In this document: positions 43,501-55,591 of the stretch, in pieces
How the letters are laid out: each line of letters starts with the position of its first letter
Position numbering within the stretch: the stretch's first letter is position 1
Assembly: GCA_033558025.1 (NCBI GenBank)
Contig: JAUCEF010000011.1
Coordinates: 434,001-498,000, forward strand
Length of the DNA stretch: 64,000 nt
Reading direction: 5' to 3'
Source of the DNA: Phytophthora sp. 'mugwort'
Lineage: Eukaryota > Oomycota > Peronosporomycetes > Peronosporales > Peronosporaceae
Made by a program: the position numbers and the translations under genes
Notes under the pieces: generated by a model
Seen by the model: the letters and a program-made list of their open reading frames with translations, nothing else
The model's database searches: none
Told to the model about the DNA's origin: nothing

Positions 43501-44609
43501 AGATTCTTGCTCATGCTTGGCACGTACAGCGCGTTCTTGATCTCGATCTCGCGCTCGTCGCCATTGGGCAGAACCACTTGTTCCACGATGGTCCCCACAC
43601 CCTTGATGGCCGCCTTGTTGCCGTCGGCCACCGAAAGTTCGCCTTCGTTCCGCTCAATCAAATGGACGAACTTGGTCTTGTCGTTGCAGATGTGGTGCGT
43701 TGCGCCGCTGTCGACCGCCCACATCCCGGACACATTCTTGCCCGTCGAAACCCCACATTCCAGTGAAACCGCGAACGCTACTCGATCGTAGTCGTAGTCG
43801 TAGCCGTTGCTGTCGTTTCTCCACTGGATGTTGTTGACCCCGCGTCCACGGCCGTTGCCGCCGCGTCTCGGCCCTCGGTTCTCGTCCTTCTGCTTGGTCC
43901 AGCACTTGTCAATCGTGTGCCCCACTTTTCCGCAGTACGTACACTGGCGAGACTCTCGGTCGGTGTTGAACGCCTTGGCCGCGTTCTCCGTCTTCACCGT
44001 CGCCGTCTTCTCGCCTTGTCTCTTGATGTGCTCGTTCGTGAGCACCTTCACGACGTCTTGCGACCGCAGTTCAGCGCTGCTCATCTCCAAGTTCAGCACG
44101 ACGTTCTCGTAGCTCTTGGGGAGGCTGCGCAACAAGCAGATCGCCACGTCCTCGTCCTCCGTCTTGGCACCGATGCTGCTGAGCTTGGCGCTGATGTTGA
44201 GGACCTCGTTGCAATGATGCAACACATTGCCGCCTTCCGACATCTCCATGCTGAAGAGTTGGCGCTTCAGGTAGATGCGTCCAGCCTTCTGCGAACCACC
44301 GTACAGCGTCTTCAGGCGCGACCAGGCAACCCACGCTTCCTCGCAGTCGTCGACCACATGGTGGTAGTCCGCGTCCATGTGGAGCAGCATCAGTCCGAAA
44401 GCGATGTTGCTCAACTTGACGTAGTCGTCCTTGGCCCGCGAGTCCGTGTAGCTTGGCGTCGTCTCACGGTTCACGACATGCCACGTCGACTTGGTCAGGA
44501 ACACGCCACGCATGTAGCGGTTCCACGTCGCGTAGTTGTCCCCGTTGAACTTGTCAATGGAGACCTTGGTCGAGGCGTCTTGGGCAGAGGACATGGTGCT
44601 TGGGCTCAT
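40572..44609 (-). CDS. Family B gag-pol polyprotein (B1)
   Basis: A 1345-aa copia-type polyprotein in one frame. Gag comes first ([18 protein letters not shown]), then zinc knuckle [14 protein letters not shown] (223-236) and aspartic protease [10 protein letters not shown] with catalytic Asp300. The pre-integrase zinc region (LHARMGHA...CRGCQQGK) follows, then integrase triad Asp499-Asp562-Glu598 with D35E spacing, RT with YVDD at 1026-1029, and RNase H with Asp1191 in [10 protein letters not shown] and a SSTSEAEY-like TSEAEYIA. The second integrase Asp sits in RHDGAREF rather than the usual RSDNGGEF. I chose the ATG inside the PBS (44609-44607); upstream codons lie in the LTR. The stop falls in the PPT. 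Gag and pol are not separated by a frameshift, so protease processing must set their ratio. Confidence 0.95.
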   Translation of the reverse strand: MSPSTMSSAQDASTKVSIDKFNGDNYATWNRYMRGVFLTKSTWHVVNRETTPSYTDSRAKDDYVKLSNIAFGLMLLHMDADYHHVVDDCEEAWVAWSRLKTLYGGSQKAGRIYLKRQLFSMEMSEGGNVLHHCNEVLNISAKLSSIGAKTEDEDVAICLLRSLPKSYENVVLNLEMSSAELRSQDVVKVLTNEHIKRQGEKTATVKTENAAKAFNTDRESRQCTYCGKVGHTIDKCWTKQKDENRGPRRGGNGRGRGVNNIQWRNDSNGYDYDYDRVAFAVSLECGVSTGKNVSGMWAVDSGATHHICNDKTKFVHLIERNEGELSVADGNKAAIKGVGTIVEQVVLPNGDEREIEIKNALYVPSMSKNLLSVPQINKSDKFQVVFDGTKMQIAHKGSKQVVATANLMDGLYWLQTPQRSANAATSGKTVDLHARMGHAPVEVLRKMVDNHMIKDAKAPFKSSGPSLCRGCQQGKMVQKPFPSNRDKRRYDTFELLHFDICGPMEENSLGGSKYLLLIVDEASGCMKGFCLRAKSESEDCIKTYIMKVQKQFGKKVKFVRHDGAREFATNSLNDFYEDEGIEQQTTVPYAHQTNGTAERAIRTIVTIGRSMLHHAKLDKCFWAEAAMTAIYVKNRLPSPKIEHKTPFEIVYNSKPSVKHMRVFGCRTYILTPKEKRLKWDPKARAGLFLGYEEVSKAYRLYDIEAGQVVISRDVNFDESTFGFSPTISDEDVDDLDFDSLDIDNDGFRQTEYTQAGKRKSRPSDEDEAARKPRAVRHRPGLEEASAPNYSPPHRADADEEEKSGDQDEESTPPVFWRASANAVEAGDLSEPTTFQEAVNGPDQVHWRKAIRAELESMRLRGVFRAAKLPNGQRAIGTKWVFKIKRKADGSIEKYKARLVAKGFKQKYGIDYTETFSPVVKYVTLRMIIAIAKYFDWPLDQLDVVTAFLYGIMKELVFCAVPEGVDLDGDFDCLELVKAIYGLKQASRVWNETFDEFVCSIGFQVSAFDPCLYIKIVDGHCVLVLVYVDDVLITGSSPELISRTKTDLKTRFEMTDSGKCAFVLGIELVDGPDGSVTMCQRRYVDDILKRFGMDECKAVVSPVDISTRLISSDAATKVNAPFREAVGALMHLMTATRPDIAYAVGYASRFMENPQEEHWVAVKRIFRYLQGTKTHGICFKPGDNIDFRGYSDADWAGDLADRKSTSGYTFMLMGAPVSWGSKKQSSVSLSTSEAEYIALSLAIQEGKWIHRLLCEILTAANKSGPELKILEDNQSCIKMTKNPVNHGRAKHIDIKYHHIRDEVKRGEVKLEYCETSIMLADIMTKALPGPRHADLTASLGIHACSH

Positions 44610-44613
44610 AACC
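44598..44613 (-). other. Primer-binding site of B1 (initiator tRNA-Met type)
   Basis: GGTTATGAGCCCAAGC starts immediately after the 5' LTR. Its first 12-13 nt are complementary to the anticodon arm (GGGCTCATAACC) of an initiator tRNA-Met rather than to a tRNA 3' end, as in Drosophila copia. The polyprotein start codon is its ATG. Confidence 0.75.
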
Positions 44614-44952
44614 TGATGAAAGGTATGGATCTTGGACACGAAGCTTGTACGAAGCGGAGGGAGGGACGTCGCAGACGGCGGGACCGGAGCGAAGGCACTT
44701 GAGGGGTAGAATGAAGATTCGAAAGTGATTGAATTGTTGGAGCTTACACCCTACTGTTATAGACACGCGACCCTGCGTCCTATCACCTAGTGCATCTAAT
44801 CAACCATCACTCACCGGTGTTCGTCCAATCATCCTACTCGTCTAATCATCGGTGGCGTAAACAACGTACCGTAAACATCGCGGGATCGTGTTGGACCGGT
44901 TCGGGTTAACCGGTTACTGGTACACAGTACCAAAACCCGGCAACCCTCAATA
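44614..44952 (-). repeat. Family B LTR, 5' LTR of B1
   Basis: 339 bp, identical by eye to the 3' LTR at 40226-40564. The outer edge TATTGAGG abuts the GATCA duplication. Confidence 0.95.
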
Positions 44953-46842
44953 GATCAAGCGCTCTTTCGGAAGAAGTCGCGCAAGGCGCTGGCGATGATC
45001 TGTCTCGCGATGGAGGATTCGCAGCTGCCGCTGGTTCGCTCGGCGAGTGGCGCGCATGATGCATGGTCAAGACTGGAAGGACACTTCGAGAAGAAGAGTT
45101 TGGCCAACAAGCTCTTTCTTCGTCGACGTTTCTTCACGACGATGATGGACGAAGGTGATGATGTGCTGGAGCACATCAACAAGATCAAGACGCTGGCGGA
45201 GCAGCTCGACGCAGTGGGCGCTCCGGTCAGCGAGGACGACTTGGTGATCACGCTTTTGGGAAGTCTGAGCGAGTCGTACCAGTTCCTGATCACGGCGTTG
45301 GAGTCGAGAGCCGACTCACTGTCGTGGGAACTCGTGACGTCTCGGCTGCTGCATGAGGACATGAAGCGCAAGGAACAAGGTGGCGGTACGGACGGCACCG
45401 CGCACGGACAAGGTCAAGCGTTCATGACAAGCGACAACAAGCGCAAGGGTCGGCAGGCGCAGAAGACTAGTGCCTGTCACTACTGTGGCGAGCACGGACA
45501 TTGGATCGCCAAGTGTCCGGTGCGAATCCGCGAGAACGCGGAGCGGCAGAGGCCGCAACGAGCGAATGTCGCGCAGAGTGAAGATGACTCTGGCGACTTC
45601 CTCTTCTCGGTTGGTGGTAACACGGGTGCCTCCAAGTCGAATGGAGTGTGGCTGGTCGACTCGGGTGCGACGCAGCACATGACGTACTCGAAGGAGTACA
45701 TGAAGAACTACAAGAAGATCTCTCCGGTGGACGTGCATCTCGCGGACGACGGTGTGGTTCAGGCTGTGGCGACCGGCGACATTGTGATGTCGATGAAGAC
45801 CCCGCGCGGCATGAAGAAGGGTGTACTCACGAACGTGTGGCACATTCCGAAGCTGTCGCGTAACCTGTTTTCGGTTGGTCGGTTCACTAAGGACGTCGGG
45901 CCAGTTATCTTCGAGAGCGACGGGTGCTTCGCTGAAACGAAGAGTCTCAAGTGGAAGCTCGGCGCTCGTGAGGGCAAAGGGCTGTTCAAGCTGTGCATGA
46001 CTCCGATGATGCCTGACGAGGCCAATGCGGCAAGTTCGAAGGATCGCCAAGGGGACACCACGTCGTACCTCTGGCACCTTCGACTTGGTCACATCGGCCA
46101 TGGCGGTCTAGACGCCATCGTCAAGAAGGGCTACGGTGTTGGTATCGATATGGCGTCGGTGAAGCAGTGGGAGTTATGCGACGGATGCTCACTCGGCAAG
46201 CAAACGCGAGTAAGCTACATGAAGACGTCGCCAAACCGTGCCAAGCAAGTGCTAGAAGTCGTACACAGTGATGTATGCGGTCCCATGCAGACGCCGACCT
46301 TTGGAGGCAAGCGCTATTTTGTCACGTTTATCGATGACAAGTCGCACTTCTGTGTGGTGTACTTGCTGCGCAACAAGTCCGAGGTGGCCGACAAGTTCGC
46401 GCAATTCGTCGCGTTAGCTGAGACCCAGACTGGCAAGCGCGTGAAAATGCTGCGGAGCGACAACGGCGGCGAGTACACTTCGGGTGAGATGGCCAAGTTC
46501 TGTGCGGACCGTGGTATCATGCAGAAGTTCACGCCGCCATACACGCCTCAGCTGAACGGAGTCGCCGAGCGCATGAACCGGACGTTGGTGGAGTGTGCGC
46601 GCTGCATGCTGGAACATGCTGGATTGCCCAAGACGTATTGGGGTGAAGCTGTCGTGACAGCTACGTTCCTCCGTAATCGGTGTCCGACGCGTGCCATCAA
46701 CCACGACAAGTCGCCGCACCAGGTTTGGACAGGCAAGAAACCGCTGCTAGCGAACCTCAAGGTGTTCGGTTGCCACGCGTACGTGCACGTGCCGAAGGAG
46801 AAGCGCACCAAGTTTGACGCTCGGTCGGTGCGCTGTCGGTTC
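44953..46842 (+). pseudogene. Family A gag to integrase, second part of the split gene
   Basis: Continuation of the gene starting at 40017, beginning in the second GATCA. It carries gag (ALFRKKSRKALAMICLAMED), zinc knuckle CHYCGEHGHWIAKC, protease WLVDSGATQHM, the zinc region LWHLRLGHIGH...CDGCSLGK and the full integrase core (HSDVCGPM, RSDNGGEY, NGVAERMNRT). It then ends at 46842 in CRF, where a family B LTR begins. The frame is open throughout. The rest (linker, RT, RNase H, 3' LTR) is not found on the far side of the family B tandem, so a deletion or exchange accompanied that event. Confidence 0.95.
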
Positions 46843-47188
46843 TTATGAAAGGTATGGATCTTGGACACGAAGCTTGTACGAAGCGGAGGGAGGGACGTCG
46901 CAGACGGCGGGACCGGAGCGAAGGCACTTGAGGGGTAGAATGAAGATTCGAAAGTGATTGAATTGTTGGAGCTTACACCCTACTGTTATAGACACGCGAC
47001 CCTGCGTCCTATCACCTAGTGCATCTAATCAACCATCACTCACCGGTGTTCGTCCAATCATCCTACTCGTCTAATCATCGGTGGCGTAAACAACGTACCG
47101 TAAACATCGCGGGATCGTGTTGGACCGGTTCGGGTTAACCGGTTACTGGTACACAGTACCAAAACCCGGCAACCCTCAATACGCCCCC

Positions 47189-50100
47189 TCAATGCGAACA
47201 CGCGTGGATTCCGAGGGACGCCGTCAGATCCGTGTGGCGTGGTCCTGGCAGTGCCTTGGTCATGATGTCCGCCAGCATGATAGAAGTCTCGCAGTACTCG
47301 AGCTTGACTTCGCCGCGCTTGACCTCATCACGGATGTGATGGTACTTGATGTCGATGTGCTTGGCGCGACCATGGTTCACTGGGTTCTTCGTCATCTTGA
47401 TGCACGACTGGTTGTCTTCGCGGATCTTGAGCTCGGGTCCAGTCTCGTTGGCAGCCGCCAAAATCTCGCATAGCAGGCGATGAATCCACTTGCCTTCTTG
47501 GATCGCCAGACTGAGCGCGATGTACTCCGCCTCACTCGTAGACAGCGAAACACTTGACTGCTTCTTGCTTCCCCAGCTCACTGGTGCACCCATTAGCATG
47601 AACGTGTAGCCGGAAGTCGACTTGCGGTCCGCGAGGTCGCCAGCCCAGTCCGCGTCCGAGTACCCGCGAAAGTCGATGTTGTCACCCGGCTTGAAGCAGA
47701 TCCCATGCGTCTTGGTGCCTTGCAGGTAGCGAAAGATACGCTTGACCGCAACCCAGTGTTCTTCTTGAGGGTTCTCCATGAAGCGCGACGCATAGCCAAC
47801 GGCGTACGCGATGTCCGGGCGCGTGGCAGTCATCAAGTGCATCAGAGCACCAACAGCTTCGCGAAACGGAGCGTTCACCTTAGTCGCTGCGTCACTTGAA
47901 ATCAGTCGAGTGCTTATGTCGACGGGACTCACCACGGCCTTGCACTCGTCCATACCAAAACGCTTGAGAATGTCATCCACATAGCGGCGCTGACACATCG
48001 TCACGCTGCCGTCCGGGCCGTCCACCAATTCGATCCCAAGAACGAACGCGCACTTGCCGCTGTCGGTCATCTCGAAGCGTGTCTTGAGGTCGGTCTTCGT
48101 GCGTGAGATCAGTTCGGGTGAACTTCCGGTAATCAGCACGTCATCCACGTAGACCAGCACTAGCACGCAGTGACCGTCAACGATCTTGATGTAGAGGCAC
48201 GGGTCGAACGCCGATACTTGAAAGCCGATGGAGCACACGAACTCGTCGAAGGTCTCATTCCACACGCGCGAAGCTTGCTTGAGACCGTAGATCGCCTTCA
48301 CCAATTCCAGGCAGTCGAAGTCACCGTCGAGATCAACACCTTCGGGGACCGCGCAGAACACCAGTTCTTTCATTATCCCGTACAGGAAAGCTGTCACCAC
48401 GTCGAGTTGGTCGAGGGGCCAGTCAAAATACTTGGCAATCGCGATGATCATGCGCAGCGTCACGTACTTGACCACGGGCGAGAACGTCTCGGTGTAGTCG
48501 ATGCCGTACTTCTGCTTGAACCCCTTGGCCACGAGGCGCGCCTTGTACTTCTCGATCGATCCGTCCGCTTTGCGCTTGATCTTGAACACCCACTTGGTGC
48601 CGATGGCGCGTTGTCCGTTAGGCAACTTGGCAGCACGAAACACACCACGAAGTCGCATCGATTCGAGCTCAGCACGAATCGCCTTGCGCCAGTGCACTTG
48701 GTCGGGGCCGTTCACCGCTTCTTGGAATGTCGTCGGCTCCGATAGATCGCCTGCTTCGACGGCATTGGCACTTGCACGCCAAAAAACTGGTGGAGTCGAT
48801 TCTTCATCTTGGTCTCCAGACTTTTCTTCTTCGTCTGCGTCTGCTCGGTGCGGAGGGGAGTAGTTCGGCGCACTTGCTTCTTCCAGTCCAGGTCGATGAC
48901 GCACAGCTCGCGGTTTTCTGGCAGCTTCATCTTCGTCACTCGGGCGGCTCTTGCGCTTCCCTGCCTGCGTGTACTCCGTCTGGCGGAAACCATCATTGTC
49001 GATGTCGAGCGAGTCGAAGTCCAGGTCGTCGACATCTTCATCGGAAATCGTCGGTGAAAATCCAAAGGTCGACTCATCGAAGTTGACATCGCGACTGATA
49101 ACCACCTGCCCCGCCTCGATGTCATAAAGTCGATACGCCTTGGACACTTCTTCGTAACCCAGGAACAGTCCAGCGCGAGCCTTGGGATCCCACTTGAGCC
49201 GCTTCTCCTTCGGAGTCAGAATGTACGTCCGACAGCCGAACACACGCATGTGCTTCACACTCGGCTTGGAGTTGTAAACGATCTCGAACGGAGTCTTGTG
49301 CTCGATCTTGGGTGACGGCAGACGATTCTTCACGTAGATGGCAGTCATGGCCGCCTCAGCCCAGAAACACTTGTCCAGCTTAGCGTGATGCAGCATGCTG
49401 CGGCCGATCGTAACGATAGTTCGGATGGCTCGCTCTGCCGTGCCGTTGGTCTGGTGCGCGTACGGAACCGTGGTTTGCTGCTCGATGCCTTCGTCTTCGT
49501 AGAAGTCGTTGAGCGAGTTGGTCGCAAACTCACGAGCTCCGTCGTGCCGCACAAACTTGACCTTCTTGCCGAACTGCTTCTGCACCTTCATGATGTACGT
49601 CTTGATGCAGTCTTCGCTCTCCGATTTGGCACGCAGGCAGAAACCCTTCATGCATCCACTGGCTTCGTCCACGATCAGTAGCAGGTACTTGCTGCCGCCA
49701 AGCGAGTTTTCCTCCATGGGTCCGCAGATGTCGAAGTGGAGCAGCTCAAATGTGTCGTAGCGACGCTTGTCACGGTTGCTTGGGAATGGTTTTTGGACCA
49801 TTTTACCTTGCTGGCAACCACGACACAGACTTGGTCCGCTCGACTTGAAAGGTGCCTTCGCGTCCTTGATCATGTGGTTGTCGACCATCTTGCGAAGCAC
49901 CTCAACCGGAGCGTGACCCATGCGCGCGTGCAGGTCGACAGTCTTGCCACTCGTCGCCGCATTCGCCGATCGCTGAGGCGTCTGAAGCCAGTAGAGTCCA
50001 TCCATGAGGTTTGCCGTCGCCACCACTTGCTTGGAGCCTTTGTGCGCAATCTGCATCTTGGTGCCGTCGAACACCACTTGAAACTTGTCACTTTTGTTGA

Positions 50101-51226
50101 TCTGCGGTACCGAAAGCAGATTCTTGCTCATGCTTGGCACGTACAGCGCGTTCTTGATCTCGATCTCGCGCTCGTCGCCATTGGGCAGAACCACTTGTTC
50201 CACGATGGTCCCCACACCCTTGATGGCCGCCTTGTTGCCGTCGGCCACCGAAAGTTCGCCTTCGTTCCGCTCAATCAAATGGACGAACTTGGTCTTGTCG
50301 TTGCAGATGTGGTGCGTTGCGCCGCTGTCGACCGCCCACATCCCGGACACATTCTTGCCCGTCGAAACCCCACATTCCAGTGAAACCGCGAACGCTACTC
50401 GATCGTAGTCGTAGTCGTAGCCGTTGCTGTCGTTTCTCCACTGGATGTTGTTGGCCCCGCGTCCACGGCCGTTGCCGCCGCGTCTCGGCCCTCGGTTCTC
50501 GTCCTTCTGCTTGGTCCAGCACTTGTCAATCGTGTGCCCCACTTTTCCGCAGTACGTACACTGGCGAGACTCTCGGTCGGTGTTGAACGCCTTGGCCGCG
50601 TTCTCCGTCTTCACCGTCGCCGTCTTCTCGCCTTGTCTCTTGATGTGCTCATTCGTGAGCACCTTCACGACGTCTTGCGACCGCAGTTCAGCGCTGCTCA
50701 TCTCCAAGTTCAGCACGACGTTCTCGTAGCTCTTGGGGAGACTGCGCAACAAGCAGATCGCCACGTCCTCGTCCTCCATCTTGGCACCGATGCAGCTGAG
50801 CTTGGCGCTGATGTTCAGGACCTCGTTGCAATGATGCAACACATTGCCGCCTTCCGACATCTCCATGCTGAAGAGTTGGCGCTTCAGGTAGATGCGTCCA
50901 GCCTTCTGCGAACCACCGTACAGCGTCTTCAGGCGCGACCAGGCAACCCACGCTTCCTCGCAGTCGTCGACCACATGGTGGTAGTCCGCGTCCATGTGGA
51001 GCAGCATCAGTCCGAAAGCGATGTTGCTCAACTTGACGTAGTCGTCCTTGGCCCGCGAGTCCGTGTAGCTTGGCGTCGTCTCACGGTTCACGACATGCCA
51101 CGTCGACTTGGTCAGGAACACGCCACGCATGTAGCGGTTCCACGTCGCGTAGTTGTCCCCGTTGAACTTGTCAATGGAGACCTTGGTCGAGGCGTCTTGG
51201 GCAGAGGACATGGTGCTTGGGCTCAT
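47189..51226 (-). CDS. Family B gag-pol polyprotein (B2)
   Basis: 1345 aa with the same domain order and catalytic residues as the B1 product. Differences seen include [13 protein letters not shown] for [13 protein letters not shown] in gag, GRGANN for GRGVNN near the zinc knuckle, and [15 protein letters not shown] for [15 protein letters not shown] in RNase H. The last of these is shared with B3, pointing to exchange between B2 and B3. The start ATG at 51226-51224 lies in the PBS and the stop in the PPT. The gene looks functional, although the element's outer structure is a recombination product. Confidence 0.94.
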   Translation of the reverse strand: MSPSTMSSAQDASTKVSIDKFNGDNYATWNRYMRGVFLTKSTWHVVNRETTPSYTDSRAKDDYVKLSNIAFGLMLLHMDADYHHVVDDCEEAWVAWSRLKTLYGGSQKAGRIYLKRQLFSMEMSEGGNVLHHCNEVLNISAKLSCIGAKMEDEDVAICLLRSLPKSYENVVLNLEMSSAELRSQDVVKVLTNEHIKRQGEKTATVKTENAAKAFNTDRESRQCTYCGKVGHTIDKCWTKQKDENRGPRRGGNGRGRGANNIQWRNDSNGYDYDYDRVAFAVSLECGVSTGKNVSGMWAVDSGATHHICNDKTKFVHLIERNEGELSVADGNKAAIKGVGTIVEQVVLPNGDEREIEIKNALYVPSMSKNLLSVPQINKSDKFQVVFDGTKMQIAHKGSKQVVATANLMDGLYWLQTPQRSANAATSGKTVDLHARMGHAPVEVLRKMVDNHMIKDAKAPFKSSGPSLCRGCQQGKMVQKPFPSNRDKRRYDTFELLHFDICGPMEENSLGGSKYLLLIVDEASGCMKGFCLRAKSESEDCIKTYIMKVQKQFGKKVKFVRHDGAREFATNSLNDFYEDEGIEQQTTVPYAHQTNGTAERAIRTIVTIGRSMLHHAKLDKCFWAEAAMTAIYVKNRLPSPKIEHKTPFEIVYNSKPSVKHMRVFGCRTYILTPKEKRLKWDPKARAGLFLGYEEVSKAYRLYDIEAGQVVISRDVNFDESTFGFSPTISDEDVDDLDFDSLDIDNDGFRQTEYTQAGKRKSRPSDEDEAARKPRAVRHRPGLEEASAPNYSPPHRADADEEEKSGDQDEESTPPVFWRASANAVEAGDLSEPTTFQEAVNGPDQVHWRKAIRAELESMRLRGVFRAAKLPNGQRAIGTKWVFKIKRKADGSIEKYKARLVAKGFKQKYGIDYTETFSPVVKYVTLRMIIAIAKYFDWPLDQLDVVTAFLYGIMKELVFCAVPEGVDLDGDFDCLELVKAIYGLKQASRVWNETFDEFVCSIGFQVSAFDPCLYIKIVDGHCVLVLVYVDDVLITGSSPELISRTKTDLKTRFEMTDSGKCAFVLGIELVDGPDGSVTMCQRRYVDDILKRFGMDECKAVVSPVDISTRLISSDAATKVNAPFREAVGALMHLMTATRPDIAYAVGYASRFMENPQEEHWVAVKRIFRYLQGTKTHGICFKPGDNIDFRGYSDADWAGDLADRKSTSGYTFMLMGAPVSWGSKKQSSVSLSTSEAEYIALSLAIQEGKWIHRLLCEILAAANETGPELKIREDNQSCIKMTKNPVNHGRAKHIDIKYHHIRDEVKRGEVKLEYCETSIMLADIMTKALPGPRHTDLTASLGIHACSH

Positions 51227-51230
51227 AACC

Positions 51231-51569
51231 TGATGAAAGGTATGGATCTTGGACACGAAGCTTGTACGAAGCGGAGGGAGGGACGTCGCAGACGGCGGGA
51301 CCGGAGCGAAGGCACTTGAGGGGTAGAATGAAGATTCGAAAGTGATTGAATTGTTGGAGCTTACACCCTACTGTTATAGACACGCGACCCTGCGTCCTAT
51401 CACCTAGTGCATCTAATCAACCATCACTCACCGGTGTTCGTCCAATCATCCTACTCGTCTAATCATCGGTGGCGTAAACAACGTACCGTAAACATCGCGG
51501 GATCGTGTTGGACCGGTTCGGGTTAACCGGTTACTGGTACACAGTACCAAAACCCGGCAACCCTCAATA
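51231..51569 (-). repeat. Family B LTR shared by B2 and B3
   Basis: 339-bp LTR that is the 5' LTR of B2 (PBS on its left) and the 3' LTR of B3 (PPT CGCCCCCTC on its right). Confidence 0.94.
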
Positions 51570-51576
51570 CGCCCCC

Positions 51577-53851
51577 TCAATGCGAACACGCGTGGATTCC
51601 GAGGGACGCCGTCAGATCCGTGTGGCGCGGTCCTGGCAGTGCCTTGGTCATGATGTCCGCCAGCATGATAGAAGTCTCGCAGTACTCGAGCTTGACTTCG
51701 CCGCGCTTGACCTCATCACGGATGTGATGGTACTTGATGTCGATGTGCTTGGCGCGACCATGGTTCACTGGGTTCTTCGTCATCTTGATGCACGACTGGT
51801 TGTCTTCGCGGATCTTGAGCTCGGGTCCAGTCTCGTTGGCAGCCGCCAAAATCTCGCATAGCAGGCGATGAATCCACTTGCCTTCTTGGATCGCCAGACT
51901 GAGCGCGATGTATTCCGCCTCGCTCGTAGACAGCGAAACACTTGACTGCTTCTTGCTTCCCCAGCTCACTGGCGCACCCATCAGCATGAACGTGTAGCCG
52001 GAAGTCGACTTGCGGTCCGCGAGGTCGCCAGCCCAGTCCGCATCCGAATACCCACGAAAGTCGATGTTGTCACCCAGCTTGAAACAGATTCCATGCGTCT
52101 TGGTGCCTTGTAGATAGCGAAAAATGCGCTTGACCGCAACCCAGTGTTCCTTTTGGGGGTTCTCCATGAAGCGCGATACATAGCCTACTGCGTACGCGAT
52201 ATCCGGGCGAGTAGCAGTCATCAAGTGCATGAGGGCACCCACAGCTTCGCGAAACGGAGCGTTCACCTTGGTCGCTGCGTCACTTGGAACCAGTCGAGTG
52301 CTCATGTCTACCGGACTCACCACAGCCTTGCACTCGTCCATATACCGAAACGCTTCAGGATATCATCAACATAACGCCGCTGGCACATCGTCACGCTGCC
52401 GTCCGGGCCATCCACCAGCTCGATTCCAAGGACGAACACACACTTGCCACTGTCAGTCATTTCGAAGCGTGTCTTGAGGTCGTTCTTCGTGCGTGAGATC
52501 AGCTCGGGTGAACTTCCGGTGACCAACACATCGTCCACGTAGACCAGCACGAGCACACAGTGGCCATCGACAACCTTGATGTAGAGGCACGGGTCGAAGG
52601 CTGAAACTTGAAAACCGATAGAACACACGAATTCGTCGAAGGTCTCGTTCCATACGCGCGAAGCTTGCTTGAGACCGTAGATCGCCTTCACCAATTCCAA
52701 GCAGTCGAAATCACCATCCAGCTCGACGCCTTCAGGAACCACGCAGAACACCAACTCCTTCATGACGCCGTACAGAAATGCCGTTACCACGTCGAGTTGG
52801 TCGAGGGGCCAGTCGAAATACTTGGCAATCGCGATGACCATGCGCAGTGTCACGTACTTGACCACGGGCGAGAACGTCTCCGTGTAGTCGATGCCGTACT
52901 TCTGCTTGAAACCCTTGGCTACGAGGCGCGCCTTGTACTTCTCGATCGATCCGTCGGCTTTGCGCTTAATCTTGAACACCCACTTGGTACCGATGGCGCT
53001 TTGTCCGCTGGGCAACTTGGCAGCACGAAACACACCACGAAGTCGCATCGACTTGAGTTCCGCACGAACAGCCTTGCGCCAGTGCAGTTGGTCCGGGCCG
53101 TTGACCGCTTCTTGGAATGTCGACGGCTCCGATAAGTCCACGGCTGCTTCGACCGCATTGGCACTTGCACGCCAAAACACAGATGGAGTCGATTCTTCAT
53201 CTTGGTCTCCAGACTTTTCTTCTTCATCTGCGTCTGTTCGGTGCGAAGGGGAGTCGTTCGGTGCACTTGCTTCTTCCAGTCCAGGTCGATGACGCACAGC
53301 GCGCGGTCTTCTGGCAGCTTCATCTTCGTCACTCGGGCGGCTCTTGCGCTTCCCTGCCTGTTTGTACTCCGTCTGGCGCGGACCATCATCGTCGATGTCG
53401 AGCGAGTCGAAGTCCAGGTCGTCGACATCTTCATCAGAAATCGGCGGTGAAAATCCAAAGGTTGATTCATCGAAGTTGACATCGCGACTGATGACCACCT
53501 GCCCCGCCTCGATGTCATAAAGTCGATACGCCTTGGACACTTCTTCGTAACCCAGAAACAATCCGGCGCGAGCCTTGGGATCCCACTTGAGTCGCTTCTC
53601 CTTCGGAGTCAGGATGTACGTCCGACAGCCGAAAACACGCATGTGCTTCACACTCGGCTTGGACTTGTAGACGATCTCGAACGGAGTCTTGTGCTCGATC
53701 TTGGGTGACGGCAGGCGGTTCTTCACATAGATGGCCGTCATCGCCGCCTCAGCCCAGAAACACTTGTCCAGCTTAGCGTGATGCAACATGCTGCGGCCGA
53801 TCGTGACGATAGTTCGGATAGCTCGCTCTGCCGTGCCGTTCGTCTGGTGCG
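51577..53851 (-). pseudogene. Family B element B3, truncated and frameshifted
   Basis: A minus-strand family B polyprotein from [14 protein letters not shown] (integrase) through the linker, RT (YVDDVLVTG) and RNase H to GIHACSH. Two extra bases near 52341 (CCATATACC for CCATACC) break the frame just after KRFG. From about 52000 to 53850 it differs from B1/B2 at many synonymous sites, while its last 400 bp match B2 closely, so it is mosaic. It is cut at 53851 by a plus-strand A2 LTR. Gag, protease and the first part of integrase are absent. Confidence 0.93.
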
Positions 53852-54205
53852 TGTTGTCAAGGAGACGTCTCGACCAGCTGCTGTATACCGGTAGGATACC
53901 GGTATGACCTTCACTCAGTGGCATCGCAATCATCCTGTGATTACGAGACGAAGATTACGTCACGGTGTTTATGGGACGGTGTTTACGCCACGGACAATTA
54001 CGCCATGGGTGGGTACAAGATTGTGGGTACATGATGGGCTCTACGTGGCACTCCCTGATTGGCTGAAGTAACTCAGTATCCAGTAGAGAATCCAGTAGAG
54101 TGTACCCAGTAGGTAGAACTGTAGGCTTAGAGGTAGCAAGGAGTTTGCGAACTAAGGACCTAAATCAATCACTTTGCATTTTGCCATCAAGTGACCAAGC
54201 CTTTT
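53852..54205 (+). repeat. Family A2 LTR (354 bp), 5' LTR
   Basis: A plus-strand A2 LTR inserted in B3 (border GTGCG) and followed by PBS and ATG. The expected family B continuation on the far side is missing. Confidence 0.93.
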
Positions 54206-54209
54206 GGTT

Positions 54210-54373
54210 ATGAGCCCAAGCCCCGTCTTCCCTGACCAAGACCCCGACTACGCCTTCGCCATGGACGCCACGTCGACTACCGCCCGCATTAACAAGTTCG
54301 ACGGAACTAACTTCCACACGTGGAAGTTCAAGATGCAGATGGTGCTCGAGGAGCGCGAACTGTGGGAAGTGAC
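54210..54373 (+). pseudogene. Family A gag N-terminal scrap
   Basis: First 54 or so codons (MSPSPVFPDQDPDYAFAMD to LEERELWEVT), identical in type to the copy at 40017. It is cut at GTGAC by the minus-strand LTR of the next element, and its continuation is not present. Confidence 0.94.
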
Positions 54374-54686
54374 AAAAGGCTTGGTCACTTGATGGCAAAA
54401 TGCAAAGTGATTGATTTAGGTCCTTAGTTCGCAAACTCCTTGCTACCTCTAAGCCTACAGTTCTACCTACTGGGTACACTCTACTGGATTCTCTACTGGA
54501 TACTGAGTTACTTCAGCCAATCGCAGAGCGCCACGTCGATGCCCATCTTGTACCCACAATCTTGTACCCACGTGCATCGTAATCATCGTCCCGTAATCGC
54601 CGGAGTGATTGAGGTGCCACTGAGTGAAGGTCATACCGGTATCCTACCGGTATACAGCAGCTGCTCGAGGTGTCTCCTTGACAACA
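54374..54686 (-). repeat. Family A1 LTR, 3' LTR of host element
   Basis: 313 bp. It lacks the 38-bp A2 module and carries CACGTG at 54569-54574. The gene on its right ends inside it at 54644. Confidence 0.94.
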
Positions 54687-55591
54687 CTCCCACTCGACTC
54701 GATAGCCTTCGGTGCTTCGATGCCGAGCTTGCTCCGGAGACAGTCGAACTGCGCCGCTGAAATGGGCTTGGTCATCAGGTCCGCCAGCATGTCTTGCGTC
54801 GGACAGTACTCGAGCACCACTTCTCCGTCCTCGACCTTCTCGCGCACGAAGTGGTAGCGAATGTCGATATGCTTGGTACGCTTGTGAAACTCGGGATTCT
54901 TGGCAAGCGCGATGGATCCTTGGTTGTCTTCGTAGATCTTGATCGCCTTGCCCTCTGTGGTTTCGCCTATCTCGCACAGAAACGCCTTGAGCCACACAGC
55001 CTCCTGTGTTGCCTCCGATAGCGCCATGTACTCGGCTTCCGTCGACGATAGTGCCACCGTCCTCTGCTTCTTGCTGCGCCAGCTCACGCATCCACCGCTC
55101 ATTATGAACGCGTATCCGCTCGTGCTGCGGCGCGACTCCACATCACCCGCCCAGTCCGCATCCGAGTAGCCGCAGACGCCGTCTTGGTCCTTGGTGCGAA
55201 ACTCGATGCCGTACGTCGCCGTGCCTTGGATGTAGCGGAGGACACGCTTGAGTGCTTGCCAGTGCGTGGGGCATGGGTCTGCAGCGAACTGACTCAGTGT
55301 GCCCACTGCCGCAGCCAGATCCGGTCGGGTGCCCACCATCAAGTACATGAGGCAGCCCACGGCGTTCCGGTAAGGCACGCCTGCCATGGTGTCATCATGC
55401 TTGCACCCGCCGTCGCACATAGCCTTGGTCAGCTTGAGTCCGGGATCCTGCGGCGTTTTCACGGGCTTGCTGTTCTCCATGCTGAACTTGCTCAGGATGC
55501 TCCGCGCGAACTTGGTCTGCCGCATCGTCACCTCACCAGCCTTGATGTCTTGCTTGATCTCCATTCCGAGAAAATAGCTCAGCTCGCCTAG
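54644..55591 (-). pseudogene. Host family A gene, C-terminal part
   Basis: Minus strand from LGELSYFLGMEIKQD through MRQTKFARSIL, VPYRNAVGCLMYLM and RNase H ([26 protein letters not shown]) to the stop inside the 3' LTR. It joins the part at 60310-63500 across the nested insertion at codons for DLGEL, where CCTAG was duplicated. The sequence is otherwise undamaged. Confidence 0.95.

Larger units (their letters stand above)
40226..44952 (-). mobile_element. Intact Ty1/copia element, family B (B1)
   Basis: 4727 bp with two 339-bp LTRs (40226-40564 and 44614-44952) that look identical by eye. The 5-bp target duplication GATCA (40221-40225 and 44953-44957) lies in a family A gag gene. The PBS is at 44598-44613, the PPT at 40565-40573, and one open polyprotein gene lies between. 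All parts needed for autonomous transposition are visible. Identical LTRs imply a recent insertion, later than that of its family A host. Confidence 0.96.
46843..51569 (-). mobile_element. Family B element B2, sharing an LTR with B3
   Basis: 4727 bp with LTRs 46843-47181 and 51231-51569 and an intact polyprotein. Its 5' LTR is followed directly on the plus strand by the PPT and coding end of another family B copy (B3), so this LTR serves both. Its left end carries a base change (TTATGAAAGG for TGATGAAAGG) at the junction with family A sequence, and no target duplication can be defined. It is nearly identical to B1 except for a handful of residues. Confidence 0.93.

Noticed and set aside
43917..44702. 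A 261-codon open frame antisense to family B gag, repeated at 50534-51319
   Set aside because: It mirrors a GC-rich, codon-biased gene on the other strand, has Arg/His/Val/Leu-rich composition without motifs, and exists only because the sense gene is conserved. Similar antisense frames accompany every copy of both families.
54374..54378. A target duplication for the host element at 54374-63817
   Set aside because: The left flank GTGAC and right flank GACAC share letters but are not the same 5-mer, and the LTR edge is chimeric. Recombination explains the borders better.
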